Below are positions 7,731 to 15,039 of a stretch of 34,041 bases of DNA, in pieces. Location of the stretch: positions 1-34,041 of the forward strand of contig PXRP01000032.1 of assembly GCA_003021655.1 (NCBI GenBank). Direction: 5' to 3'. The notes below the pieces were generated by a model. That model saw nothing but the letters and a program-made list of their open reading frames with translations. It had not been told where the DNA came from and did not search any database. Made by a program: the position numbers and the translations under genes. Each line of letters starts with the position of its first letter. Within the stretch, counting starts at the first letter, position 1. The DNA is from Halobacteriales archaeon QS_4_69_31 (GTDB taxonomy: Archaea > Halobacteriota > Halobacteria > Halobacteriales > Haloarculaceae).

Positions 7731-8012
7731 TCAGCCGTCACCGGTCCGGTCGCGGACCCACTCGACGTGGGCTTCGAGCATCGACCGGCCGGCGTCGGTC
7801 AGGGCGTACTCGTCGTGGATGCCCGACTCGCGGAGTTCGAGGTGGCCGCCCTCGACCAGCGAGTCGAGCGCGCCGTAGAAGGAGTTCGGTTCGACCCGTT
7901 CGTCGTAGTGGGATTCGAGGCGGGACTTGAGCGCCTGTCCGTGGAGGGGGCCCTCGTCGTAGAGGATGCAACAGCAGTCCCGGCGGCGACCGCTCTGGAG
8001 CCACTTCGCCAT
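7731..8012 (-). CDS. PadR-family transcriptional regulator
   Basis: A DNA-binding winged-helix repressor. The 93-aa protein shows the PadR pattern: a short N-terminal helix with CCCILYDEGPLHGQALKSRL (recognition region), then EPNSFYGALDSLVEGGHLE, the wing with EYALTDAGRSMLEA, and a short C-terminal helix. Three consecutive Cys (CCC) near residue 13-15 are notable and could sense metal or redox state. The ATG at 8012 was chosen because residues encoded further upstream are Arg/Pro-rich. It lies 26 nt after the DICT gene on the same strand and 2 nt before the broken membrane-protein frame, so the three probably formed an operon. PadR regulators often control an adjacent membrane protein gene. 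Confidence 0.85.
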   Translation of the reverse strand: MAKWLQSGRRRDCCCILYDEGPLHGQALKSRLESHYDERVEPNSFYGALDSLVEGGHLELRESGIHDEYALTDAGRSMLEAHVEWVRDRTGDG

Positions 8013-8038
8013 ACCCGACGTTCGTCCTGGCGGCCACT

Positions 8039-8770
8039 CTACTCTTGTGGTCCGGGGAGGTACGCCTCCTGGAGGCGGTCGAGGATCCGGTCGACCACCT
8101 CGGCCCGGTAGGTCCAGAAGCCGCGGTAGGTGCTCCGTTCGGCGGTCTCGAGGGCCAGCAGCGCCGACCGCTCGCCGTCGCTGCCCTCGAAGACGACGAA
8201 CCACGACTCGGCCATCTCTTCGGTATCGTGTCCGTGAACGGCGACGTCGAGGTCCGGCGGGTCGGCGTCCGGGACGCCGTAGACGTGGACGTCGAGGTCG
8301 CTCCCGGCGAGTTTCCGGTATATCGAACGCTGGGTGGCGACCAGCGAGAGGCGCTGGAAGCCCGTGTGGAGCGTGCCGCTCCCCGCGTTCCAGGCGCGTT
8401 TCTCGATCTCGCGAGAGGCGACGATCATCCGCTCTTGGCCGTAATCGGAGAAAGTGGTGTCGTCGAGTTCCCGGACCACCGCCGGGACCTCAACCGCCTC
8501 AATGTCGTCGGCCGTGTGCGCGCCGACCGCCGGGTCGGTGAACCGGTAGAGGTCCCGCAGGTCCGAGGCGGCGCGGAACTGCTCGCCGTCGTGGAGGATG
8601 GCGACGTTTTCCGGCACGCCCTCGGCCGTGCTCGTGTGACGGACCGCCACGTGTCTGGGGCCGAGATACCCACTGACAGCGTCGATCATGTCGCCGGGCG
8701 CGTCGACGTTACAGAGCGCGAGCGTCGAGCGTTCGCCCTCGACATCCGCGACGATCTCTCGCAACTCCAT
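8039..8770 (-). CDS. DICT-domain sensory protein
   Basis: A cytoplasmic 243-aa protein that I match to the DICT sensory domain, a ligand- or light-linked module found with diguanylate cyclases and two-component proteins and often stand-alone in haloarchaea. Recognisable parts are the N-terminal MELREIVADV, the central DDTTFSDYGQERMIVASREIEKRAW (split here by family variation), LHTGFQRLSLVATQRSIYR, and WFVVFEGSDGERSALLALE followed by FWTYRAEVVDRI. There is no output domain. The ATG at 8770 fits the family start better than the upstream ATG at 8794. It precedes padR by 26 nt. The signal sensed is unknown. Confidence 0.8.
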   Translation of the reverse strand: MELREIVADVEGERSTLALCNVDAPGDMIDAVSGYLGPRHVAVRHTSTAEGVPENVAILHDGEQFRAASDLRDLYRFTDPAVGAHTADDIEAVEVPAVVRELDDTTFSDYGQERMIVASREIEKRAWNAGSGTLHTGFQRLSLVATQRSIYRKLAGSDLDVHVYGVPDADPPDLDVAVHGHDTEEMAESWFVVFEGSDGERSALLALETAERSTYRGFWTYRAEVVDRILDRLQEAYLPGPQE

Positions 8771-8877
8771 ACCCGTGGTAGGGCGGCGGTCCATATCAAT
8801 CGTCCGGCGGCGTTATCGTCGCTGAGAGGCGGGCCCCGATCGGAACTTTCGACTGTCACCGCGCCCCAGTACCGCCG

Positions 8878-9144
8878 ATGACCGACACCGAAGACGGGGT
8901 GACGGCCCGCTACGAGGAGACCGACACCGAGCGCGTCCTGGCCTTCGAGCGCGACGGGCGGACGGCGGCCGTCGCCCAGAACGTCGAAGGGTACGCGATG
9001 CTGAAGGTGCGGACGGCACCCGACGGCGACGAACTGGAACGCTACTACGGGTTCGACATGGCGCTGGACCACGCCGCCGAACTGCTCGGCGTCGCGCCCG
9101 GGGACCTGCCCGTGCCCGAGGACGCCGCGGACATGGGGATGTGA
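8878..9144 (+). CDS. conserved haloarchaeal protein (DUF7111-like)
   Basis: A small soluble acidic protein of 88 aa. The sequence reads as a beta-rich N-terminal part (TARYEETDTERVLAFERDG, then TAAVAQNVEGYAMLKVR) and a helical C-terminal part (MALDHAAELLGVAPGDLPV). I believe it belongs to a haloarchaeal domain of unknown function, DUF7111, but this is from memory. Its TGA overlaps the GTG of the next gene, so the two are translationally coupled. An AACTTTCGAC element about 30 nt before the ATG may be the promoter. No catalytic motif is visible. Confidence 0.8.
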   Translation: MTDTEDGVTARYEETDTERVLAFERDGRTAAVAQNVEGYAMLKVRTAPDGDELERYYGFDMALDHAAELLGVAPGDLPVPEDAADMGM

Positions 9145-9380
9145 CCCGATCCGACGGCGAGCGACGGGAGGGCGAGACCGGCGCCGGTGGAGCCGGCATG
9201 GGCTCCCGGCGACTGGTCGGGACCGGCGCGGTCTTCGCGGCGGTCGTCGGCGCCGTCGCCCTGTTCGGGACGCTCGTCCCCCGGTACAGCGAGGCGGCGG
9301 GCCTGGTGATCCTCGCCTGCATCGCGCTCTACGTCGCGTTCGGGGCCGTGCTGGTCTATCGGGCCGGCCAGCGACCGTAA
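9141..9380 (+). CDS. small two-TM membrane protein
   Basis: The 79-aa product begins with a Gly/Glu/Arg-rich hydrophilic segment of about 25 residues. Two hydrophobic helices follow (about residues 27-45, TGAVFAAVVGAVALFGTLVP, and 52-73, AAGLVILACIALYVAFGAVL), then a short basic tail. The GTG start overlaps the preceding stop (GTGA), which supports this start; an internal ATG at residue 20 would remove most of the hydrophilic part. I do not recognise the family. Its coupling to the DUF7111-like gene suggests a shared function. Confidence 0.7.
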   Translation: MTRSDGERREGETGAGGAGMGSRRLVGTGAVFAAVVGAVALFGTLVPRYSEAAGLVILACIALYVAFGAVLVYRAGQRP

Positions 9381-9401
9381 CGTGGGTCGGCGAACGCACC
9401 G

Positions 9402-9410
9402 CTTTTATCG
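9402..9410 (+). promoter_or_regulatory. TATA box of the thiolase-DUF35 operon
   Basis: CTTTTATCG is centred 27 nt before the thiolase ATG at 9433, a textbook leaderless layout, and fixes that start over the upstream GTG at 9382. Confidence 0.65.
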
Positions 9411-9432
9411 CGTGGAGACCGTACGTTCCTCG

Positions 9433-10599
9433 ATGACACACCCACGCGTAGCGGGCGTCGGGTTGACCCGCTTCGGCGAACACCCCGAGCGGACCGGCCG
9501 TGACCTGTTCGCGGCGGCCGGCCTCGGGGCGCTCGACGACGCCGGCGTCGACCCAGACGACGTAGACGCGCTCTACTACGGCAACTTCATGGGGGAACTC
9601 GCGGAACACCAGGGCCACCAGGCCCCGCTGATGGCCGAGGCCGTCGGCCTGGACGTCCCGGCGACGAGATACGAGGCCGCCTGTGCCTCCAGCGGCGCGG
9701 CGGTCCGCGAGGCCGTCACGGCCCTGCGGGCGGGCGAGGCCGACGTCCTCCTGGTCGGCGGCGCCGAACGCATGACCAACATCGGGACCGCGGGTGCGAC
9801 AGACGCGCTCTCGATCGCGGCCGACGACCTCTACGAGATCCGCGCCGGGATGACCTTCCCCGGCGCCTACGCGCTGATGGCCCGTGCGTACTTCGACGAG
9901 TACGGCGGCAGCCGCGAGGACCTGGCCCACATCGCCGTCAAGAACCACGACCACGCTCTCCCAAACGAGTACGCACAGCTACAGAAGGAGATCACCGTCG
10001 AGGACGTCCTGGAAGCGCCGATGGTCGCGGACCCACTGGGACTGTACGACGCCTGTCCGATCACCGACGGTGCGAGCGCGGCGGTGCTGGTCAGCGCCGA
10101 GTACGCCGAGCGCCACGACCTGGCGGCACCGGTCGCGGTGACCGGCAGCGGCCAGGGCGGCGACAAGATGGCGCTGCACGACCGGGAGTACTTCGCGCGC
10201 ACTCCCGCGGCGACCGCCGCCGCCGAGGAGGCCTACGACGACGCAGGCGTCGGCCCCGACGACGTCGACGTCGCAGAGGTCCACGACTGCTTTACGGTCG
10301 CGGAGGTGCTCGCGCTGGAGTCGCTGGGATTGTACGACCCTGGCGAGGGGATCACCGCGGCCCGCGAGGGCGACACCCACGCCACTGGCGACCTGCCGGT
10401 GAACCTCTCTGGCGGGCTGAAGGCGAAAGGCCACCCCGTGGGCGCGACCGGCGTCGCACAGGTCGCGTCCCTCACGAAGGTCCTGCAGGGCGAAACGTCG
10501 TGGGCCGACGACGTGGGCGACGCCGAGGTCGGCCTCGCGCACAACGCCGGTGGGACCGTCGCCAGTGCGACCGTCCACGTGCTGGAGGTGGTCGCGTGA
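9433..10599 (+). CDS. thiolase (SCP2/acetyl-CoA acetyltransferase type)
   Basis: Thiolase-fold enzyme that condenses or cleaves acyl-CoAs, probably acetoacetyl-CoA. The 388-aa protein has the nucleophile Cys84 in YEAACASSGAAVREA, the HDCFT motif (EVHDCFTVAEV) of the archaeal/SCP2 type, and His334 in GGLKAKGHPVGATG. The C-terminal second-Cys motif of classical thiolases is absent; AHNAGGT stands in its place, as usual in this subgroup. The stop overlaps the GTG of a DUF35 zinc-ribbon gene by 4 nt. In methanogens, thiolase, DUF35 protein and HMG-CoA synthase form one complex that channels acetoacetyl-CoA to mevalonate. Here HMG-CoA synthase is not adjacent, so a catabolic role is equally possible. 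Confidence 0.92.
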   Translation: MTHPRVAGVGLTRFGEHPERTGRDLFAAAGLGALDDAGVDPDDVDALYYGNFMGELAEHQGHQAPLMAEAVGLDVPATRYEAACASSGAAVREAVTALRAGEADVLLVGGAERMTNIGTAGATDALSIAADDLYEIRAGMTFPGAYALMARAYFDEYGGSREDLAHIAVKNHDHALPNEYAQLQKEITVEDVLEAPMVADPLGLYDACPITDGASAAVLVSAEYAERHDLAAPVAVTGSGQGGDKMALHDREYFARTPAATAAAEEAYDDAGVGPDDVDVAEVHDCFTVAEVLALESLGLYDPGEGITAAREGDTHATGDLPVNLSGGLKAKGHPVGATGVAQVASLTKVLQGETSWADDVGDAEVGLAHNAGGTVASATVHVLEVVA

Positions 10600-10982
10600 C
10601 CGAGACCGCCCGCGACGGCGCGTACGACGACCTGCTCGACGCCATCGAGGACGGCGAGGGCTACTACGTCGAGTGTGCCAACGGCCACGGCTCGCTCCCG
10701 CCGCGGCGGGTCTGCCCACACTGTGGCAGCCGCGACCTGACCGAGGAGCCGTTCCCCGAGGCCGGCGAGGTGCTCACGCACACCACCGTCTCGGTGGCGA
10801 CGCCGGGATTCAGCGAGGACGCCCCGTACGTCACCGCCATCGTCGACTTCGGCGCGGTCCGGGTGACCGGCCTCGTCCGGGGCATCGACCCCGAAGACGT
10901 CGAGATCGGGACGACCGTCGGTATCGACGTGGGCGAGCGCGAGACAACCGGCGAGCGCGCCGTCGTCTTCCGACCGCGGTAA
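10596..10982 (+). CDS. DUF35 zinc-ribbon/OB-fold protein, thiolase partner
   Basis: A 128-aa acyl-CoA-binding scaffold protein. An N-terminal helix (YDDLLDAIEDGEGYYVECANGH) leads into a rubredoxin-like zinc ribbon, CANGHGSLPPRRVCPHCGS. The first knuckle is Cys-x3-His instead of the usual Cys-x2-Cys, so the metal would have three Cys and one His, or none. The C-terminal OB-fold runs from VLTHTTVSVATPGFSEDAPY to GERAVVFRPR. The GTG start overlaps the thiolase stop (GTGA), the standard arrangement for this pair, and supports physical interaction with the thiolase. Confidence 0.9.
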   Translation: MTETARDGAYDDLLDAIEDGEGYYVECANGHGSLPPRRVCPHCGSRDLTEEPFPEAGEVLTHTTVSVATPGFSEDAPYVTAIVDFGAVRVTGLVRGIDPEDVEIGTTVGIDVGERETTGERAVVFRPR

Positions 10983-11366
10983 GAGAAACCGGATTTCGAC
11001 ACAGCGGCCGCCCGTCCGGTCGGACGCCGGCCCCGGTGGGCGCTCGCCCGGACGCCAGCCCTGTCGGGCCTCGATGTGTGCGTTCCCGCACCCGCGGAAA
11101 TTGACGCTCTGGACTTCCGCTCCTCACACGTTATCGTGACCGCCCGCCTGACGGTGGCCCGTTCGGCCGGACCCCTGGCGGTGGTGGTGAACTGCACGCT
11201 CGCGCTGTCGGCGGCCGACGTACACTGTACTTCGACGTCCAGCGGGTCGGCGGCGTCGATCCCCGCCGGAGCAGACGACACCACGGAACGGGACGGGAAC
11301 AGGGACTGACGGGGGTCGTCGGACACGCGGTGAAGGGACACTGCCGGAGGGAACCCCCGGCGGCGG
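10983..11366. other. 384-bp gap, no confident gene
   Basis: Both strands carry open frames with high third-position GC between 11,076 and 11,341: a 77-codon GTG-started frame on plus and a longer one on minus. The predicted proteins have no recognisable domain and both are unusually rich in Ser, Thr and Arg. There is no TATA box at the right distance from either. The AT-richer patch GGAAATTGACG at 11,096-11,106 is the only promoter-like stretch. I leave it unassigned. Confidence 0.5.
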
Positions 11367-12299
11367 TCACTGCACGGCGGGGGGCTCGGCCGTGACGATG
11401 TCGACGAACTCCCGCGGGTGTTCGACGTGGGGGAGCAACGCGGCGTCGCCGACCGAGACGAGGCGGACGTCGGCGTCCTCGGCGAGTTCGCGGCCGGTCG
11501 ACAGCGGCGGCATGTCGGCGTCGGCGCCCCAGACGAGCGTCACCGGGACTTCGAGGTCACCGAGCGCCTCCGCCAGGTCCACCTCGCTGTCGAGGTGGCC
11601 GCTGACGAAGGAGGCGGGGCCAAAGCGCGCGCCGGGCTGGTGAGCCGTCAGCCACTCGTACTCGACGACCTCGTCGTCGAGGTTGGCCGTGTCGGCGTAG
11701 CCGTGGTCGTCGTGGAAGTAGCGGATCGAGGGTTTGCTGACGACGAGGTTGAACAGCGCCTGGCCGACGACGGGCGAGCGAACGAGCGTCCGGAGCCAGA
11801 CGCGGCGCCCGGGGATCGTCGTCGCGGTCGGGCAGACGAGGACGTACCGGCTGGCCGCGACGTCCCCGGCGACCGCCACGACGTACGCGGCGGTCAGCGA
11901 CGAGGCGACGACGACGGGGTCGTCGGTCTCGTCGGTCAGGAAGTCCCGGACGAACGTCTCGTAGAGGGACGCCGAGTAGGTCAGCGGCGGCCGGTCGGAG
12001 TGGCCAAAGCCAGGGAGGTCGACGGCGATAACGTGGTACTGGTCGGCCAGTTCGGCGAACACGGGGTCCCACTCGTGGCTCGACGCGGCGGCGTTGATCC
12101 CGTGGAACAGGACCAGGTCCTGCGCGTCGGGGTCGCCGGCCTCGGTGTAGGCGACGTCGAACCCGCGCCAGCGGTAGGTCCGGTGCTCGCCCGGCAGGAA
12201 CGGCTCGAACTCGCGGGCGCGTCGTGCCAGCGTGCGGTTGGCGAGCGCTGTCGCCCCGACCGCGCCGACCGCCGCGCCGACTGCCTTCCGTAGTCGCAT
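11367..12299 (-). CDS. alpha/beta hydrolase, membrane-anchored
   Basis: A hydrolase-fold protein of 310 aa. Residues 1-26 form a hydrophobic Ala/Gly/Val helix after MRLRKA, probably a membrane anchor. The oxyanion segment is LVLFHGINAAASSHEW. The nucleophile is probably Ser134 in VASSLTAAY, which departs from GxSxG (Ala and Thr flank in place of Gly). The acid is in WGADADMPP and the His in LLPHVEHPREF near residue 296. The ATG at 12299 was chosen because a GTTTATATG box (minus: CATATAAAC) lies 28 nt upstream. Close relatives in my memory are annotated simply as alpha/beta hydrolases or haloalkane-dehalogenase-like; the substrate is unknown. It is a single gene just past meaB. Confidence 0.88.
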   Translation of the reverse strand: MRLRKAVGAAVGAVGATALANRTLARRAREFEPFLPGEHRTYRWRGFDVAYTEAGDPDAQDLVLFHGINAAASSHEWDPVFAELADQYHVIAVDLPGFGHSDRPPLTYSASLYETFVRDFLTDETDDPVVVASSLTAAYVVAVAGDVAASRYVLVCPTATTIPGRRVWLRTLVRSPVVGQALFNLVVSKPSIRYFHDDHGYADTANLDDEVVEYEWLTAHQPGARFGPASFVSGHLDSEVDLAEALGDLEVPVTLVWGADADMPPLSTGRELAEDADVRLVSVGDAALLPHVEHPREFVDIVTAEPPAVQ

Positions 12300-12321
12300 A
12301 GCTGACACTACGGCCGGTGTC

Positions 12322-12333
12322 GGTTTATATGTA
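12322..12333 (-). promoter_or_regulatory. TATA box of the alpha/beta hydrolase gene
   Basis: On the minus strand TACATATAAACC is centred 28 nt before the ATG at 12299. It lies only about 8 nt past the end of meaB, so the hydrolase has its own promoter inside the intergenic region. Confidence 0.65.
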
Positions 12334-12340
12334 ATGACCG

Positions 12341-13627
12341 TCAGTCCTCGCGGCGCTCGCGCACGCAGTCGGCCAGCGGGGAGACGATCTCCTCGGCGAC
12401 GGTGTAGGGGTCGGTCTCGCGGTCGACGATGCGGTCGACGTCGGCCGCCAGTCCGCCCCGGGCCGCGATCTCCTCGGCCAGGAGGTCGTGGGCGTCCTCG
12501 CGCAGGAGCGTCCGGACCTCCTCTGCGTAGCGGGTCCGCGCCTGGCGGGCGAGTTCGCCCGACTCGACCAGGTACGCCCGGTGGGCCTCGATGGCGTCGA
12601 TCAACTCCGCGACGCCCTCGCCCCTGTTGGCGACCGTCTCGACGATCCGTGGTTCCCACCCGCCGGCCGCTTCATTCCCGCTGTCGCCGGCCGCCCCGTC
12701 CCGGGTGTTGGTCGCATCGTCGGCCCCGGAGTCCTCGGTCGCGGTGTCGCCGGCCCCAGCGTCGCCGGTCGCGGTGTCGCCCCGCCGGTCGACCGCGTCG
12801 GGGCCGTGGTGGCCCCCGCCCGGCGCGGGGCCGTCGCCGAGCTGGAGCATCTCCCGGAGTTCCTGGACGGTGCGGTCGGCCCCGTCGAGGTCGGCCTTGT
12901 TGACGGCGAACAGGTCCGCGATCTCAAGGATGCCGGCCTTGAGCATCTGAACGTCGTCGCCGCTGCCCGGCGGCACGAGGACCGCGACCGTGTCGGCGGT
13001 GCGGACGATGTCGATCTCGTTTTGGCCCGCGCCGACGGTCTCGACGATGATCTTGTCCTTACCGAAGGCGTCGAGCGCCGTGACGGCGTCGGTCGTCGCC
13101 GTCGAGAGCCCGCCCAGTGTCCCGCGGGCCGACATCGACCGGAAGAACACGTCCATGTCGCCGACGTTCGAGGCCATCCGGATGCGGTCGCCCAGCACCG
13201 CGCCGCCGGTGAACGGCGAGGCCGGGTCGATGGCGATGACCCCCACCGTCAGCCCCTCGTCGCGGTAGGTCTTGGCGAGTTTGTCGACCAGCGTCGACTT
13301 GCCCGCCCCGGGGCTGCCGGTGATCCCCAGCACGTCCGCCTCGCCGGTGTGGGCGTGCAGGCGCGCCACCAGGTCGCGATAGCCCGGGGCGCGGTTCTCG
13401 ATTTTCGTTATCGACCGCGCCAGCGCGCGGTGCTTGCCCTCGCGGACGCCCGCGACGAGGCGGTCGATCTCCCCGTCCGTGCCTGTGTCAGTCCGGGCGT
13501 CGCCGTCGGCATCGGCGCCGGCCCCAGCGTCACCGTCGGCGTCGGCGCCCGTGCCGCCAGCGGTCCGGGCGTCACCGTCGGGCTCCCTGTCGGCCTCGTC
13601 TGGCCCGTCGTCCTCGGGCGGTGTCAT
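12341..13627 (-). CDS. meaB: methylmalonyl-CoA mutase-associated GTPase MeaB
   Basis: A G3E-class GTPase that gates adenosylcobalamin loading into, and protects, methylmalonyl-CoA mutase. The 428-aa protein has Walker A GSPGAGKS with Lys110, the conserved IDPASPFTGGAVLGDRIRM, FFRSMSARGTLGG, ETVGAGQNE and the base-specificity motif NKAD (243-246). It is longer than typical MeaB (about 330 aa) because of two low-complexity stretches: an Ala/Gly/Asp tail at residues 1-52 and an insertion at about 264-322 just after the guanine-recognition region. The DNA of both contains short direct repeats (GTCGCGGTGTCGCC occurs twice near 12,737 and 12,770). The ATG overlaps the stop of the mutase B12 subunit (ATGA). 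Confidence 0.95.
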   Translation of the reverse strand: MTPPEDDGPDEADREPDGDARTAGGTGADADGDAGAGADADGDARTDTGTDGEIDRLVAGVREGKHRALARSITKIENRAPGYRDLVARLHAHTGEADVLGITGSPGAGKSTLVDKLAKTYRDEGLTVGVIAIDPASPFTGGAVLGDRIRMASNVGDMDVFFRSMSARGTLGGLSTATTDAVTALDAFGKDKIIVETVGAGQNEIDIVRTADTVAVLVPPGSGDDVQMLKAGILEIADLFAVNKADLDGADRTVQELREMLQLGDGPAPGGGHHGPDAVDRRGDTATGDAGAGDTATEDSGADDATNTRDGAAGDSGNEAAGGWEPRIVETVANRGEGVAELIDAIEAHRAYLVESGELARQARTRYAEEVRTLLREDAHDLLAEEIAARGGLAADVDRIVDRETDPYTVAEEIVSPLADCVRERRED

Positions 13628-14049
13628 CGTTCGGGCGCGTGCTCGCGGACGTAGGCTATCATCTCGTCCATCGAGGCGCCGGGGCCGAATATCTCGGCGA
13701 CGCCGGCCTCTCTGAGCGTCTCCTTGTCGTCGTCGGGGATGATCCCGCCGACGAGAATGAGCGTGTCCTCGAAGGCGTCGTACTCCTTGAGCCCGTCGAC
13801 GATCTTGGGGACCAGCGTGTTGTGCGCACCGGAGAGGATCGAGATGCCCAGCACGTCGACGTCCTCCTGGACGGCGGCCTGGACGACCTCGTTGGGCGAG
13901 CGGTGCAGCCCCGAGTAGACCACCTCGAAGCCGGCGTCGCGGAACGCCCGCGCGATGACGTGAGCACCGCGGTCGTGCCCGTCGAGGCCGACCTTGGCGA
14001 CGAGACACCGTATCTGGCGCCCCTCCCGCCCGTCCTGTTCTGCGCTCAT
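13624..14049 (-). CDS. methylmalonyl-CoA mutase, B12-binding (small) subunit
   Basis: The cobalamin-binding subunit of methylmalonyl-CoA mutase, which interconverts (R)-methylmalonyl-CoA and succinyl-CoA. The 141-aa protein has the full base-off/His-on signature: Asp23-x-His25-x2-Gly28 (GLDGHDRG), with His25 the cobalt ligand, Ser70-x-Leu72 (GISILSG) and Gly101-Gly102 (LVGGIIPDDD). It is a stand-alone C-terminal domain; the large catalytic subunit is not in the window, as expected for archaea with split subunits. It is followed by meaB with a 4-nt overlap, so enzyme and chaperone are coupled. A CACAAACGTG element about 32 nt upstream may be its promoter. Confidence 0.96.
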   Translation of the reverse strand: MSAEQDGREGRQIRCLVAKVGLDGHDRGAHVIARAFRDAGFEVVYSGLHRSPNEVVQAAVQEDVDVLGISILSGAHNTLVPKIVDGLKEYDAFEDTLILVGGIIPDDDKETLREAGVAEIFGPGASMDEMIAYVREHAPER

Positions 14050-14322
14050 GGCCCGGGGTTCGACCGCTGGCCGCTTCACGTTTGTGGTGAAATTGCCCGA
14101 CTGCACGACTGCGAACCGGGGCGACGAGCGGTCCGCCACCCGACGGGGGCCAGCCCTCCCGGCGGGGGCCGAACCTCCCGACGCGTGCCGTGAACGCGAC
14201 GCCCCTGGTCGGGCACGCTCGGCTCCCGTGACATCCGGGGGGAGTACACCGCACTCGAGTGAGATAGCGCGTCGGTCGTGCGCTTCCGAAGCGTGTATAG
14301 TGTCGGCGTCCCGAGCGCCGGT
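14050..14322. other. divergent intergenic region
   Basis: This 273-bp spacer holds the promoters of the mutase subunit gene (minus) and the DUF420 gene (plus). Apart from the two AT-rich elements near 14,080 and 14,297 it is GC-rich, and no small gene or RNA is apparent. Confidence 0.5.
14293..14302 (+). promoter_or_regulatory. TATA box of the DUF420 gene
   Basis: GTGTATAGTG is centred 26 nt before the ATG at 14323, favouring that start over an upstream in-frame GTG (14278). Confidence 0.6.
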
Positions 14323-14973
14323 ATGGCAGTGGCCGACACCCTCCAGTCGCGGGCGCGGGCGAATCCGAGGCGGATCACGGCGGCCCTCTCAGTGCTGGGG
14401 TACGTGCTGGTGCTTGGTGCGTTCACGCCGTACGCACCGTTCCCGTCGGTCAGCGACGGGACGGTCGTTCTCCTCGGTGACGCCATCGCGGCCGTGAACA
14501 CGCTCGCGCTGGCGTCTATCCTCGCCGGCGTCTGGTTCATCAGGCGCGGCCAGGTGCGCAGACACCGCGCCGCCATGCTGACGGCCTTCGTCCTCATCCT
14601 GGCCTTTCTGGTCATGTACCTGCTCAAGGTCGGCGGCGGCTTCGAGAAGTCGATCAACGCCTCGGGCGCGGTCTACTACGCCTACCTCCTGATGCTCGCG
14701 GTCCACGTCCTGCTGTCGGCGGTGTCGGTCCCGGTCGTGCTCCACGCCGTCGTCCTCGGACTCACTCACTCGCCGGCGGAGTTGCGCGAGACGGTCCACG
14801 CACGCGTCGGCCGTGTCGCCGCCGCCGCGTGGTCGCTGAGCCTCGCGCTTGGCATCGTCACCTACGTCATGCTCAATCACGTCTACGGGTGGGACCCCCG
14901 CGGCCACGAGGCTCTCTTCGTCCTCGCGGCGACGCCGTCCTGGCGGCGACCGCGGGACCGCGACGACCGCTAA
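14323..14973 (+). CDS. DUF420 membrane protein, oxidase-linked
   Basis: An integral membrane protein of 216 aa with about five or six hydrophobic helices. DUF420 proteins (YozB type) are often found with heme A synthesis and cytochrome oxidase genes; they are thought to take part in oxidase assembly, but the function is unproven. Visible features are the FPSVSDGTVVLLGDAIAAVN segment after the first helix, HRAAMLTAFVLILAFLVMYL, a GGGFEKSINASGAVYYAYLL loop, HVLLSAVSVPVVLHAV and VLNHVYGW near the end. His residues at helix edges (RRHRA, MLAVHV, VVLHAV) are typical of the family and could bind heme or copper. Position beside a ctaB/coxB cluster fits. Confidence 0.9.
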   Translation: MAVADTLQSRARANPRRITAALSVLGYVLVLGAFTPYAPFPSVSDGTVVLLGDAIAAVNTLALASILAGVWFIRRGQVRRHRAAMLTAFVLILAFLVMYLLKVGGGFEKSINASGAVYYAYLLMLAVHVLLSAVSVPVVLHAVVLGLTHSPAELRETVHARVGRVAAAAWSLSLALGIVTYVMLNHVYGWDPRGHEALFVLAATPSWRRPRDRDDR

Positions 14974-15009
14974 CGGCCGCGTGCGGCGAGCAGACACCCG
15001 CCCCGCACT

Positions 15010-15019
15010 GTTTTCACGC
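15010..15019 (+). promoter_or_regulatory. TATA-like box of the KaiC-like gene
   Basis: GTTTTCACGC is centred about 26 nt before the ATG at 15040, supporting that start over the TTA/GTG-proximal alternatives just upstream. Confidence 0.45.
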
Positions 15020-15039
15020 CGGCCGTGTTACGTGGGGCC

